From RGIG7378 sp045588325 (GTDB lineage Bacteria > Bacillota > Clostridia > RGIG7378), in contig JAZNEA010000036.1 of NCBI GenBank assembly GCA_045588325.1, forward strand, positions 1 to 21,043: a stretch of DNA of 21,043 bases. Direction: 5' to 3'. The notes below the pieces were generated by a model. The model made no database searches and was not told the DNA's origin. It saw nothing but the letters and a program-made list of their open reading frames with translations. Numbering within the stretch: the first letter of the stretch is position 1; every line of letters starts with the position of its first letter. Of this stretch, positions 6,426-15,847 are shown one piece after another. Both the position numbers and the translations under genes were made by a program.

Positions 6426-7708
6426 TGGGTTATTTAGTTGCCATTTTTACATTAATCTTTTTGATTATCATTCACGAGCTTGGACATTTTGTTGCAGCTA
6501 AGGCATGTGGCGTTCAGGTCAACGAATTTTCACTATTCTTTGGCCCCGAACTCTTCTCGTGGCAGGGCAAAGAGACTAAGTATTCTATCAGATGTATTCC
6601 ACTTGGTGGTTACTGTGCCATGGAGGGAGAAGAGGAGAACTCCGACAACCCCAGAGCTTTTAACAAGGCCTCTTTATGGAAGAGAGCTTTAATTATCGTT
6701 GCTGGTCCTTTGATGAATATCATTTTGGCCCTGTTAATTATGGCAATTCTCATGTGCTCCACGCTATATGTCACAAACACAATCGACTATATCAACCCTG
6801 GCAGCACAGCAGATATGCAGGGCATACAATCCGGTGACGTCATATACACTATTGACGGAAAGAGGGTTTATACAGCATCTGATATTGATATTCTAAATTA
6901 TGGACGCACTCCAGAATCAATAGATATCACAGTTATCAGGGATGGCGAGAAACTGAATTTTACTTTAAGTCCTGACTACAACAGATATATGATGAACATT
7001 ACTGTTGCCACTGACAATAATGGTGATGTGACTACGGTTGTGGATACGGTGGTCAAAGATGGCGCAGCTGACAAGGCCGGCATCTTGCCCGGTGACAAGA
7101 TTGTAGCAATTGACGGCACTGTTCTTGCCGACAAATACGCCCTGGATCGCGCGCTGGCAAGCAGCAATGGCCGCGAGATGCAGATTACTGTAGAGCGTGG
7201 ACAGGAGACACTTAACTTATCACTGACACCCTCTGTGGCTATACAGGATGTAACAACTGCCATGGGTATTTACTCATTTGTATACGAACAGAGAAATATT
7301 TTGACATGCATCCCCTCTGCAATAGATTATTTTATATCTTCTGCCAGGAGCATTTACCTGTCATTTATTTGGCTGATCAACGGCACTGTGCCTGTAACCG
7401 AGGTTTCGGGTCCAATCGGGATTGTCTCCACTATGAACGATGTGGTTGAATCTGCACCTTCCTTTGGTGCAAAACTTTCAAACCTTGCCATTGTTGCCTC
7501 TATCATAAGCATCAATCTCGGTGTTTTTAACCTGTTGCCTATACCAGCCCTTGATGGTTGTAAGTTACTATTTATTGGCTGTTCAGCTATTACACGCAAG
7601 GAGATACCAGCTAAAGTCGAGGGTATTATCTCCTTTGTTGGTCTGACTGTTTTGCTGATTATTATGGTTTTGGTTGCAGCCAAGGATATTTGGGGGTTAT
7701 TTGTATAA
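6425..7708 (+). CDS. rseP: Site-2 metalloprotease, RseP/RasP family, with two PDZ domains
   Basis: This intramembrane zinc protease cleaves transmembrane substrates such as anti-sigma factors or signal-peptide remnants. The first membrane segment carries the HExxH motif (H17-E18-L-G-H21, in IIHELGHFVAAK), and the third zinc ligand lies in LLPIPALDG (D377) near the C terminus. Between them are two PDZ-like segments, roughly residues 118-183 (NPGSTADMQGIQSGDVI) and 203-268 (KDGAADKAGILPGDKIVAID). About four membrane helices are visible. The tandem PDZ arrangement is that of E. coli RseP rather than the single PDZ of B. subtilis RasP. Substrate cannot be read from sequence. Its ATG overlaps the dxr stop and its stop overlaps the ispG ATG. 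Confidence 0.95.
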   Translation: MGYLVAIFTLIFLIIIHELGHFVAAKACGVQVNEFSLFFGPELFSWQGKETKYSIRCIPLGGYCAMEGEEENSDNPRAFNKASLWKRALIIVAGPLMNIILALLIMAILMCSTLYVTNTIDYINPGSTADMQGIQSGDVIYTIDGKRVYTASDIDILNYGRTPESIDITVIRDGEKLNFTLSPDYNRYMMNITVATDNNGDVTTVVDTVVKDGAADKAGILPGDKIVAIDGTVLADKYALDRALASSNGREMQITVERGQETLNLSLTPSVAIQDVTTAMGIYSFVYEQRNILTCIPSAIDYFISSARSIYLSFIWLINGTVPVTEVSGPIGIVSTMNDVVESAPSFGAKLSNLAIVASIISINLGVFNLLPIPALDGCKLLFIGCSAITRKEIPAKVEGIISFVGLTVLLIIMVLVAAKDIWGLFV

Positions 7709-8757
7709 TGACTACTAGACGCTATTCAAGACAAGTAAATTGTGGCGGTATCCTAATTGGTGGAGATGCACCAGTTTCTATTCAGTCTATGTTAAACACA
7801 GATCCACACGATTTTGATGCATCCGTCAAACAAATCGATATGCTAACTAATGCTGGATGTGAGATTATCAGGATTACTGTGCCAGACTCCAAGTCTCTGG
7901 AAACACTAAAGCAAATTACGAAGTATAGTCCTGTTCCTATCGTTGCAGATATTCATTTTGATTATCGCCTGGCTCTTGGCGCCATCGATGCCGGTGTCTC
8001 AAAGGTGCGAATTAACCCAGGAAATATCGGCTCTGACGACAGGGTAAAAGCCGTTGCAGATGCAGCAGGGAACAGAGGCGTTCCAATCCGAATTGGTGTA
8101 AATTCTGGCTCAATCGAGAAAAACATATTGGAAAAGTACGGAAACACCGCAGAGGCCCTGGTAGAGAGTGCTCTTTATCACGTGTCCCTGCTTGAAAAGT
8201 ATGATTTTAAGGATATTGTTATTTCTATCAAGAGTTCCGATGTCAGAAAGACAATTTCCGCATACCAGCAAATAGCAGAGGCTACTAACTACCCACTGCA
8301 TCTGGGGGTTACGGAGGCCGGTACATATACACAGTCTGCTGTTAAATCATCCATCGCCCTTGGCAGTCTACTGACACGAGGCATAGGAGACACCATCAGA
8401 GTTTCTGTTACAGGCGATCCAACAGAAGAAATCGAAATTGCCAAGGCCATACTTTCTGCAACTGGCAACCGCAAATTTGGACCTACCATTGTTGCATGCC
8501 CCACATGTGGACGTACTAAGGTTGACCTTATTGGCGTGTGCAAGCAGGTAGAAAAGAGACTTGCCAACTGTACCAAGGATATCAAAGTTGCAATCATGGG
8601 TTGCGCTGTCAATGGTCCCGGCGAGGCAAGGGACGCAGATATCGGTATTGCCGGGGGAACCGACGAATTCCTGTTGTTTGCAAAAGGCGAGATAATTCGC
8701 AAGATTCCTGCCAACGAGGCAGTTACACAATTAATCCAAGAGATAGACAAATTATGA
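7708..8757 (+). CDS. ispG: 4-hydroxy-3-methylbut-2-enyl diphosphate synthase (flavodoxin type)
   Basis: IspG is the iron-sulfur enzyme that converts MEcPP to HMBPP, the penultimate MEP step. The 349-residue form is the short bacterial type, a TIM barrel followed by the cluster domain. Early blocks are GGDAPVSIQSMLNTDPHD and PIVADIHFDYRLAL; the 4Fe-4S ligands are C264 and C267 (ACPTCGRTKVDLIGVC) and C299, with the conserved Glu E306 (IMGCAVNGPGEA). I chose the ATG at 7708, which overlaps the rseP stop (TAATG) and gives the usual MTTRRYSRQV N terminus. An in-frame TTG at 7690 would add six residues but has no better support. The stop overlaps the polC start by four bases. Confidence 0.97.
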   Translation: MTTRRYSRQVNCGGILIGGDAPVSIQSMLNTDPHDFDASVKQIDMLTNAGCEIIRITVPDSKSLETLKQITKYSPVPIVADIHFDYRLALGAIDAGVSKVRINPGNIGSDDRVKAVADAAGNRGVPIRIGVNSGSIEKNILEKYGNTAEALVESALYHVSLLEKYDFKDIVISIKSSDVRKTISAYQQIAEATNYPLHLGVTEAGTYTQSAVKSSIALGSLLTRGIGDTIRVSVTGDPTEEIEIAKAILSATGNRKFGPTIVACPTCGRTKVDLIGVCKQVEKRLANCTKDIKVAIMGCAVNGPGEARDADIGIAGGTDEFLLFAKGEIIRKIPANEAVTQLIQEIDKL

Positions 8758-11700
8758 GCAAGATAACATCAACTGAAAACAGCATGATTAAGGCCTTCTT
8801 AAGCGACAAGAAGGTCCATTCTTGTAAACTTATTAAGGATACTAATTGTGTAAATATCGAATTGTCAGGCGAGATAACATATTCTGATAGCTACCTCAGG
8901 CAGCTAGAAAATATACTGGCAAAATCTTACGATGTTTCCTCCGTCAAAATCACATATCACCTGGAGATGCCCGAGGATGGCCATGACCTCTCAAAGCACT
9001 TGGATCACATAAGACAGGTGTTGTCAGAGCGCGCTCCGTCATCATATGGTTTTCTAAAAAACAGCACATGGTCTGTAGACGATAGGACTATATACATTAA
9101 ACTAGGCAGGGATTGTTCTACATTCCTTAAGAGCATGAATTTTGACAGAACTATTCATGATATTGTTTACGAATTGCTGGGTATTAACTGCAATATTTCC
9201 TTTACAGACAAATCCGGCAAAACTTCCACAAATCTGATTACCGAGGACGTGCCCAATGGAGACGGTCACCTAAAGTCCATGGACCTTAGCAATGTGGACA
9301 TAAATTACAAGGCCCCTCAGGCCCCAAAAGGCTCTAAACAGCGCAAGGATGATATTATTGCGCCTTCTGTATCTGCCAGAGCAAGGGCTAAGGTAAATAG
9401 CGACGAGGGCGCTAAAAAGGCCACTTCTTTTATCGGCAGAGAGATTACACAGGAAATTACGCCCATCAACGAGATCACACCCGATTCTTACGTTGTTGCT
9501 ATCTTTGGAAAGGTAATCTCCACTGAGGATAGACAGCTTAAGAGCGGAGCTTATTTGTTCTCTCTGGATGTTACAGATTATTCATCCAGTATCAAGGTTA
9601 AATTCTTTGTCAAGGAAGACAAGATCGGTGATGTTAAGGCCGAGATCAAGGTAGGTCGAGCCGTTTACGTTCAGGGAGAGGCACAGTACGACACCTATAG
9701 CAAAGAGACTACGATAAAAGGTACCACTCTCAAGTTTGGAACATGGGAAGAGAGGGAGGACAAGGCTGCAGAAAAGCGTTGCGAGCTCCATATGCACACC
9801 GCCATGAGCGCCATGGATGGCATTACTCCTGTGCAGGATTTGCTCAAGACAGCCGAACGATGGGGACACAAGGCCATGGCCATTACAGACCACGGCGTAC
9901 TGCAGTCTTATGATGATGCCTTTAAGTTCAAAAAATTCAACAATCTCAATGTAAAAATCCTTTATGGAATGGAGGGTTACCTTTTTGATGAGCCCCATTT
10001 CGTAATGTTTAACTACAAGCTGGGCGACGACCTTGACAGGGACTACGTCGTATTTGATCTGGAAACTACTGGTCTGTACAAAAAAACTGACAGAATAATA
10101 GAAATTGGTGCAGTCAAGTACTCAAAAGATGGAACCATAGTGGATAGGTTCTCAACTTTTGTTAATCCCGAGATGCCTATTCCGGATTCCAGCTACGCCA
10201 TTCATGGTATATCCGATGCCATGGTTGCCGACGCCCCCACAATCTCACAAATACTGCCCAGTTTCCTCAACTTTATTGAAAACACAATTCTGGTGGCACA
10301 TAATGCCCCATTTGACGTAGGTTTTATTGAGGAAAATGCCAAACGACTTGGATTGCCCTGGAACGATCCCGTTTACATAGACACATGTGAACTGGCTCGT
10401 CGTCTCATATTGTCAGGCATTACAAACTACAAACTTGACACTGTTGCGAAGCATTTAGGTGTCGAATTAGAAAATCACCACAGAGCTGTGGACGATTGTG
10501 TTTGCTGTGGAGGTATTTTCTTTAAGTTGCTGGATTTACTGGAACAAATAGATAATTATTCGCAATTGCCCGGCATTGCTAAAATGAATAACCTACCTAT
10601 CAACACCAAGGTCCAGACATACCACGTAATACTGCTGGTAAAGGACCGTGTGGGCCTCAAAAACCTCTATAGGCTAGTTACAGCATCTAACTTAAATTAT
10701 TTCCACCGCCACCCCAGGATTCCTCGTAGACTGCTGGAAATGTACCGTGAGGGCCTGATTATTGGTTCTGCTTGTGAGGCTGGCGACCTATTCCGTGCCA
10801 TCGTTGCCAACAAGCCGGATGCCGAGCTGGACAAGATAGCCAGTTTTTACGATTATCTTGAGATTCAACCTATCGACAACAATCGCTATATGATTCGAGA
10901 GGGCGAAGTTTCTTCTGACGAGGATTTGCGCAACTTTAATCGCAAGATTGTCACCATTGCTGATCGCCTTGGTAAGCCTGTTGTCGCAACTGGCGACGTT
11001 CACTTTCTCAATCCAAGGGACGAGGTGTTCCGCCGCGTAATCATGTACGGAAAAGGCTTTAAGGACGCCGATAAGCAGGCCGAATTATACTTTAAGACAA
11101 CTGATGAAATGCTGGCCGAATTCCGCTACCTTGGAGAGGATAGGGCCAGAGAGGTGGTAATCACCAACCCTAACATGATCGCTGACATGGTGGAGGATAA
11201 CATAAGGCCTATCCCAGGAGGAATGCACCCACCAAAGCTCCAGGATTCTGATAAGGAACTGCGCGAGATGTGCATGAATAGGGCCCACGAAATATATGGA
11301 ACCCCATTGCCGGAACTTGTTGAGACTCGACTGGTCAAGGAATTGGACGGTATCATCAAGAACGGCTATTCGGTTATGTACATGATTGCCCAAAAGCTTG
11401 TATTTAACAGTCAGAGCAATGGCCATAAAGTTGACTCACGAGGTTCTGTTGGTTCGTCCTTTGTTGCGAATATGAGCGGCATTACAGAGGTAAATGCTTT
11501 ACCTCCACACTACGTATGTCCAACATGTAAGCACTCTGAATTTTTTACACATGGAGAGTACCATGTCGGATTTGATATGCCCGCAAAAACCTGTCCTTAT
11601 TGCGGTACTGAGCTTAAGAGAGACGGACATAATATCCCCTTTGAAACCTTCCTTGGCTTTGAGGGAAACATGAAGATTCCTGACATTGATCCCAACTTTT

Positions 11701-13127
11701 CTGGAGAATACCAGGGCAAGGCCATGAAGTATATCGAGGTACTGTTTGGCAAGGAAAATGTATTTAGAGCTGGTACAATATCTACCGTTGCAGACAAAAC
11801 TGCCTATGGTTATGTTACACATTACAATGAGGACCATAACATCCAGATGAGTGAGGCCGAGATACATCGTATTCAGCTAGGTTGTATGGGCACAAAGCGT
11901 TCCACAGGACAGCACCCTGGAGGTATTATTGTTGTTCCAAGAGAATATGACGTTCACGACTTTACGCCTTTGCAGCACCCTGCAGACGACGTAAACAGCG
12001 ATATTATTACGACACACTTTGCCTTCAGTTCATTGCACGACACTATCCTTAAGCTGGATATTTTGGGACATACAGCTCCAACAATGCTCAGATATCTGAC
12101 TACACATACAGGCGTTGCCATGGAAGATGTTCCCATGTTTGATACTGACGTTATTAAACTATTCACCTCAGTTGAGCCCTTGGGGCTGAAGCCTGGTGAC
12201 ATCGAATCTACTACAGGTACTCTCGGTCTCCCTGAAAGCGGAACTAACTTTGTTCGTGGCATGCTTATGGACTGTCAACCCAAGTCCTTCTTTGATTTGT
12301 TGCAGATCTCAGGACTGTCTCATGGTACTGATGTATGGCTAGGCAATGGTAAGGATTTGATCGACAGTGGCACATGTACTATTTCTGAATTGATTGCCTG
12401 TCGAGACGATATTATGACTTACCTTATTTTAAAGGGTATGGATCCTGCAGAATCCTTTACTATCATGGAAGGTGTCCGTAAGGGCAAGGGCATTAAGCCT
12501 GAAAAAGAACAGGAGATGAGGAATCATGGTGTACCGGATTGGTACATAGATTCCTGCAAAAAAATTAAATACATGTTCCCAAAGGCCCATGCAGTGGCTT
12601 ACTCAATGGCAGCACAGAGACTGGGATGGTTTAAACTACATTATCCCGCCCATTTCTATGCAGCATACTACACCGTCAGCGGAAATGACTTTGACCTGGA
12701 GTGGATGGCCGGAGGCATGGAAAAGAACTTTATCCACATGAAAGACATCATCGCTCAGGGCAAAAAGGCCTCACCTAAGGACCAAAAGTCCATAGGCCTT
12801 TACGAAGTCGTTGACGAAATGTATCATAGGGGCATAAGTTTTACAATGCCAGACATTTTGAACTCACATTCTACCAAATATTTGGTTATGGATGATGGAA
12901 AGACAATTTTACCTCCGTTAGTTGCCGTTCCTGGCCTTGGTGAACAAGTTGCCAACGATATTGTGAATGACAGAGAGACTAATGGTCCATACTCCACTGT
13001 GGAGGATGTGGGAGTCAGAGTTTCCAAACTGAGCAAGACCTTAATTGATCTAATGCAACAGATGGGTGCTCTTGGAGATATACCATATAGTTCACAGATG
13101 AGCTTATTTGATGAGGGATTATTCTAG
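8754..13127 (+). CDS. polC: DNA polymerase III alpha subunit, PolC type (Gram-positive)
   Basis: This is the leading-strand replicase with built-in proofreading, 1457 residues, close to the B. subtilis enzyme. An N-terminal domain and OB fold occupy roughly residues 1-335. The PHP domain begins at RCELHMHTAMSAMDGITP (H346, H348). Inserted in it is a DEDDh 3'-5' exonuclease starting VVFDLETTG (D435, E437), with AHNAPFDVGF and HHRAVDD; PHP then resumes at ATGDVHFLNP. The polymerase part has a CxxC...CxxC zinc module (CPTC and CPYC), catalytic D977-I-D979 in PDIDPNFSGEYQ, and D1102 in LKLDILGH. A helix-hairpin-helix/C-terminal region follows and ends in SQMSLFDEGLF, possibly a clamp-binding QxxLF-like peptide. 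The start ATG at 8754 overlaps the ispG stop (ATGA). An upstream in-frame extension inside ispG is rejected. The ribosome binding site is weak, so coupling to ispG is likely. Confidence 0.98.
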   Translation: MSKITSTENSMIKAFLSDKKVHSCKLIKDTNCVNIELSGEITYSDSYLRQLENILAKSYDVSSVKITYHLEMPEDGHDLSKHLDHIRQVLSERAPSSYGFLKNSTWSVDDRTIYIKLGRDCSTFLKSMNFDRTIHDIVYELLGINCNISFTDKSGKTSTNLITEDVPNGDGHLKSMDLSNVDINYKAPQAPKGSKQRKDDIIAPSVSARARAKVNSDEGAKKATSFIGREITQEITPINEITPDSYVVAIFGKVISTEDRQLKSGAYLFSLDVTDYSSSIKVKFFVKEDKIGDVKAEIKVGRAVYVQGEAQYDTYSKETTIKGTTLKFGTWEEREDKAAEKRCELHMHTAMSAMDGITPVQDLLKTAERWGHKAMAITDHGVLQSYDDAFKFKKFNNLNVKILYGMEGYLFDEPHFVMFNYKLGDDLDRDYVVFDLETTGLYKKTDRIIEIGAVKYSKDGTIVDRFSTFVNPEMPIPDSSYAIHGISDAMVADAPTISQILPSFLNFIENTILVAHNAPFDVGFIEENAKRLGLPWNDPVYIDTCELARRLILSGITNYKLDTVAKHLGVELENHHRAVDDCVCCGGIFFKLLDLLEQIDNYSQLPGIAKMNNLPINTKVQTYHVILLVKDRVGLKNLYRLVTASNLNYFHRHPRIPRRLLEMYREGLIIGSACEAGDLFRAIVANKPDAELDKIASFYDYLEIQPIDNNRYMIREGEVSSDEDLRNFNRKIVTIADRLGKPVVATGDVHFLNPRDEVFRRVIMYGKGFKDADKQAELYFKTTDEMLAEFRYLGEDRAREVVITNPNMIADMVEDNIRPIPGGMHPPKLQDSDKELREMCMNRAHEIYGTPLPELVETRLVKELDGIIKNGYSVMYMIAQKLVFNSQSNGHKVDSRGSVGSSFVANMSGITEVNALPPHYVCPTCKHSEFFTHGEYHVGFDMPAKTCPYCGTELKRDGHNIPFETFLGFEGNMKIPDIDPNFSGEYQGKAMKYIEVLFGKENVFRAGTISTVADKTAYGYVTHYNEDHNIQMSEAEIHRIQLGCMGTKRSTGQHPGGIIVVPREYDVHDFTPLQHPADDVNSDIITTHFAFSSLHDTILKLDILGHTAPTMLRYLTTHTGVAMEDVPMFDTDVIKLFTSVEPLGLKPGDIESTTGTLGLPESGTNFVRGMLMDCQPKSFFDLLQISGLSHGTDVWLGNGKDLIDSGTCTISELIACRDDIMTYLILKGMDPAESFTIMEGVRKGKGIKPEKEQEMRNHGVPDWYIDSCKKIKYMFPKAHAVAYSMAAQRLGWFKLHYPAHFYAAYYTVSGNDFDLEWMAGGMEKNFIHMKDIIAQGKKASPKDQKSIGLYEVVDEMYHRGISFTMPDILNSHSTKYLVMDDGKTILPPLVAVPGLGEQVANDIVNDRETNGPYSTVEDVGVRVSKLSKTLIDLMQQMGALGDIPYSSQMSLFDEGLF

Positions 13128-13144
13128 AGAATCAGAGGTTAACA

Positions 13145-14578
13145 ATGTACGATAATTTGAAATTATTGGATTTTAGGAACAGAATATGCGGACGCAAAAT
13201 TGCTGTTATGGGTTTTGGAGTAAATAACCTGGAACTTGTTAAATTTCTGCACAATTATGGTGCTGTTGTTTACGTCTTTGATCGATCTGGCAGGGATACT
13301 TTGTCAGACAGAATTCGAGATAATAAGCAGTATGTAGAGGCCTTTTACCTGGGGGATGATTATCTGTCCCACCTTGATGGCAGTTTCTCATACATCTTCA
13401 GAACGCCTGGCATGAGGCCTGATCTGCCTGAGATTTCTAATGCTGTGTCTCAGGGTTCCATCCTGACCTCAGAGATGGAGGTTTTCCTAAGCCTGTGTCC
13501 ATCACACACAATTGGTATTACAGGCAGTGATGGTAAAACAACCACAACCACTTTGATTTATACAATGTTGCAAGCCGCTGGTCACAAGTGCTACCTTGGT
13601 GGCAACATCGGTTTCCCATTGTTGCACAGAGTAGAGGAAATGACCCCAGATGACTACGTGGTACTAGAACTCTCCAGTTTTCAGCTACTAGGAATTTCTG
13701 TTTCTACTGAGATTTCGGTAATTACAAATATCACTCCCAACCACCTTGATATGCACAAGGACTATGAGGAGTATATTGCCGCCAAAGAGAACATCTATCT
13801 GAACAATCCATGCAAACAGGTCATTCTTAACAGTGATAACGATGTTACAAGGGATATTGCCGCAAAACTCCTGGAGTCGGGCAATAGAGAGGTGCGTACA
13901 TTCTCTAAAACGCCTCTGAAAACAGGAGTTTACCTCAAGGGCGACAATCTTGTCTACTGCGACGGAAAGGATCCAGAAGTCCAAATTATGAGCCGACAGG
14001 ACATTCGCCTTGTAGGAATGCATAATGTTGAGAACTATATGGCAGCATGTTCCGCAGTTTACGATATAATCCCTACAGAAATTATGAAAAAGGTAGCCGA
14101 AACCTTTGGCGGAGTAGAACACAGATTGGAGCTGGTTAATACAATTAACGGCATTAAATTCTATAATGACTCCATTGCAACCAGTCCGTCCCGAACCATT
14201 GCTGCTCTTAAATCCTTTGATGAACCAATAATCCTGATTGCGGGAGGCAAAGAGAAGGGAATACCCTATGACTCCCTTGGGGAATATCTCTCCAAAAAAG
14301 TAAAATTACTGGTTCTTGTCGGCGCTACTGCTAAACTCATTGCGCAGTCACTCAATGACTACGTGGGGGATGATTCCGAAAAGAATTCACCTATTATTTA
14401 CTTTGCAACAGATTATAAGGACGCTGTATCATTTGCTTATAAGTGTGCCTCATCTGGCGATAGCATTGTGTTGTCACCAGCCTCTACGTCGTACGATATG
14501 TTCACCAATTTCATGGAGAGAGGCCGTCATTACAAAAAAGTAGTGGAGGAACTTTATAATGATTGTGTTGGGGATTGA
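13145..14578 (+). CDS. murD: UDP-N-acetylmuramoyl-L-alanine--D-glutamate ligase
   Basis: MurD adds D-glutamate to UDP-MurNAc-L-Ala in the cytoplasmic phase of peptidoglycan synthesis. The 477 residues show the three Mur-ligase domains: a Rossmann-like N terminus (KIAVMGFGVNNLELVKFL), the ATP P-loop GITGSDGKTTTTT (K131) with GGNIGFPLL, VLELSSFQL and NITPNHLDMH, then the C-terminal domain with GVEHRLELV, FYNDSIATSP and AGGKEKG. FYNDS-A-T and AGGxxKG separate MurD from MurC, MurE and MurF. AGAGG upstream serves the ATG. The gene starts 17 nt after polC and its last 20 nt overlap ruvC. murD is more usually in the division/cell-wall (dcw) cluster, so its place here is unusual. Confidence 0.96.
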   Translation: MYDNLKLLDFRNRICGRKIAVMGFGVNNLELVKFLHNYGAVVYVFDRSGRDTLSDRIRDNKQYVEAFYLGDDYLSHLDGSFSYIFRTPGMRPDLPEISNAVSQGSILTSEMEVFLSLCPSHTIGITGSDGKTTTTTLIYTMLQAAGHKCYLGGNIGFPLLHRVEEMTPDDYVVLELSSFQLLGISVSTEISVITNITPNHLDMHKDYEEYIAAKENIYLNNPCKQVILNSDNDVTRDIAAKLLESGNREVRTFSKTPLKTGVYLKGDNLVYCDGKDPEVQIMSRQDIRLVGMHNVENYMAACSAVYDIIPTEIMKKVAETFGGVEHRLELVNTINGIKFYNDSIATSPSRTIAALKSFDEPIILIAGGKEKGIPYDSLGEYLSKKVKLLVLVGATAKLIAQSLNDYVGDDSEKNSPIIYFATDYKDAVSFAYKCASSGDSIVLSPASTSYDMFTNFMERGRHYKKVVEELYNDCVGD

Positions 14579-15053
14579 TCCGGGCTATGGTATCACAGGC
14601 TATGGATTAGTCTGGTATGATAACGGCAAGTTTAAGCCAATTGAATACGGCACAATTACCACCTCAGTAAATGCCCCAATCACGGACAGACTGCCTACTA
14701 TATATAGTCGAATCAGCGGATTGTTGGACGAGTACAAACCAAACGTATTGTCTATAGAAAAGCTGTTTTATGGCCACAACCAGACGACAGTAATAGATGT
14801 TGCACAATCCAGAGGATGCGTATTGTTGGCAGCAGCCATGAGGGGTATTGATGTTCGCGAATACACCCCAATGCAGGTAAAACAAGCAGTTGTAGGCTAT
14901 GGCCGTGCAGAAAAACGCCAGGTTCAGTATATGGTAACAAAAATCCTGAATTTGGAGTCAATTCCAAGGCCAGATGACGCCGCAGATGCATTGGCAATAG
15001 CTATTTGTCATTGTCAAAACAGTGTAATGGAGAATTTGTTAAAGAAAAATTGA
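14559..15053 (+). CDS. ruvC: Crossover junction endodeoxyribonuclease RuvC
   Basis: RuvC resolves Holliday junctions by symmetric nicking. The 164-residue protein has the RNase H-like fold with a full acidic active site: D7 (VLGIDPGYGITGYG), E67 (LSIEKLFYGHNQTT), and D140 with D143 near the C terminus (PRPDDAADALAIAICH), matching the E. coli D7/E66/D138/D141 layout. The start ATG lies 20 nt inside murD and has a good GGAGGA site in the murD coding sequence, so it is probably translated from the murD message. It is followed after 61 nt by ruvA, which has its own promoter-like sequence. Confidence 0.97.
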   Translation: MIVLGIDPGYGITGYGLVWYDNGKFKPIEYGTITTSVNAPITDRLPTIYSRISGLLDEYKPNVLSIEKLFYGHNQTTVIDVAQSRGCVLLAAAMRGIDVREYTPMQVKQAVVGYGRAEKRQVQYMVTKILNLESIPRPDDAADALAIAICHCQNSVMENLLKKN

Positions 15054-15056
15054 AAT

Positions 15057-15086
15057 TTGACTATGACACGAGAAAATATGTATATT
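15057..15086 (+). promoter_or_regulatory. Candidate promoter for ruvA
   Basis: TTGACT at 15057-15062 and TATATT at 15081-15086 are separated by 18 nt. They lie in the only sizeable gap between ruvC and ruvA, with transcription expected near 15093. A second AT-rich box, TATACT at 15090, is too far from the -35 to use it. This would allow ruvA expression independent of the long upstream operon. Confidence 0.5.
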
Positions 15087-15114
15087 TTGTATACTAGGTT
15101 TTTGAGGTATTAAA

Positions 15115-15726
15115 ATGATTGCTTTTATAAAAGGAAAAGTCTTCGAAATTAGACAAAATTCTGTTGTAATTGATGTTAATGGGGTAGGTTACGAGATAAA
15201 TACATCCCTTAGCACCATAGGCGCCTGCAGCAATACAGCTGGGGATATTTTGCTTTATACCGAAACATACCTCAGAGAGGATTTAATTGCTCTTTATGGA
15301 TTTGCATCTAAGGACGAATTAACAATGTTTGATCAGCTGATTTCTGTATCAGGTGTTGGACCTAAGGTTGCATTGCAGATTATGTCTGGAATATCCACAT
15401 CATCATTTGCAATATCTGTATTGAACGATGATTTCAAAGAACTGACAAAGATTAGTGGTGTTGGACCTAAGCTTGCACAGAGAATTATCCTGGAGCTTAA
15501 AGATAAGATTAAAAAAGAATGCAAAACACAAAATGTAATTCTTACAGAAAATCTTTCAACAGGTGTACATACATCAACAAATATTTCTGATGAATGCACA
15601 TTCGCACTATGTGCATTGGGATTTACACCACAAGTTGCTAAGAAGGCTGTTGCTGATGTATATACAGATGGAATGTCTACAGAAGATACAATAAAAGCAG
15701 CATTAAAGATATTGGCAAAGTTCTAA
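15115..15726 (+). CDS. ruvA: Holliday junction branch migration protein RuvA
   Basis: RuvA binds four-way junctions as a tetramer and loads the RuvB motor. The 203 residues show the OB-fold domain I (MIAFIKGKVFEI, NGVGYEI, TYLREDLIALYGF), two helix-hairpin-helix motifs in domain II (ISVSGVGPKVALQIMSG and ISGVGPKLAQRIILELKDKI), a linker, and the RuvB-binding domain III at the end (ALCALGFTPQVAKKAV). All parts look intact. The start follows TTTGAGGTATTAAA. Its codon use is more AT-rich than the ruvC-polC stretch. RuvB, which normally follows directly, is absent; a terminator and a convergent operon follow instead. Confidence 0.97.
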   Translation: MIAFIKGKVFEIRQNSVVIDVNGVGYEINTSLSTIGACSNTAGDILLYTETYLREDLIALYGFASKDELTMFDQLISVSGVGPKVALQIMSGISTSSFAISVLNDDFKELTKISGVGPKLAQRIILELKDKIKKECKTQNVILTENLSTGVHTSTNISDECTFALCALGFTPQVAKKAVADVYTDGMSTEDTIKAALKILAKF

Positions 15727-15770
15727 TTAACAAAATATCTTGATTTGCACCAAATTACATAAAAACAATG

Positions 15771-15797
15771 AAATCCACGGATTTTCCGTGGATTTTT
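15771..15797 (+). terminator. Rho-independent terminator of ruvA, possibly bidirectional
   Basis: An 11-bp perfect stem AAATCCACGGA/TCCGTGGATTT closes a TTT loop and ends in TTTTT on the plus strand. On the minus strand the stem is followed by CATTGTTTTT, so it may also stop transcription coming from the TIR gene. It lies 44 nt after the ruvA stop. Confidence 0.85.
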
Positions 15798-15813
15798 ATG
15801 CATTTCGGTCTTC

Positions 15814-15847
15814 CCAATTATACAAAATTTTTATTTTGTATAATTGG
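15814..15847. repeat. 34-bp AT-rich perfect inverted repeat in the convergent intergenic gap
   Basis: Arms 15814-15828 (CCAATTATACAAAAT) and 15833-15847 (ATTTTGTATAATTGG) are perfectly complementary around a TTTT centre. Neither strand has a proper T run directly after it, so it is not a textbook intrinsic terminator, although it lies 66 nt past the TIR stop on the minus strand. It could be a 3'-end stability hairpin, a protein-binding palindrome, or the trace of an integration event. The remaining bases of the 15727-15913 gap show only the ruvA terminator and a short GGGTT/AACCC hairpin near 15863-15879. Confidence 0.7.

Noticed and set aside
8538..8753. In-frame upstream extension of PolC by 72 residues
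   Set aside because: It overlaps ispG, shows no PolC-like sequence, and the ATG at 8754 makes the standard ATGA junction.
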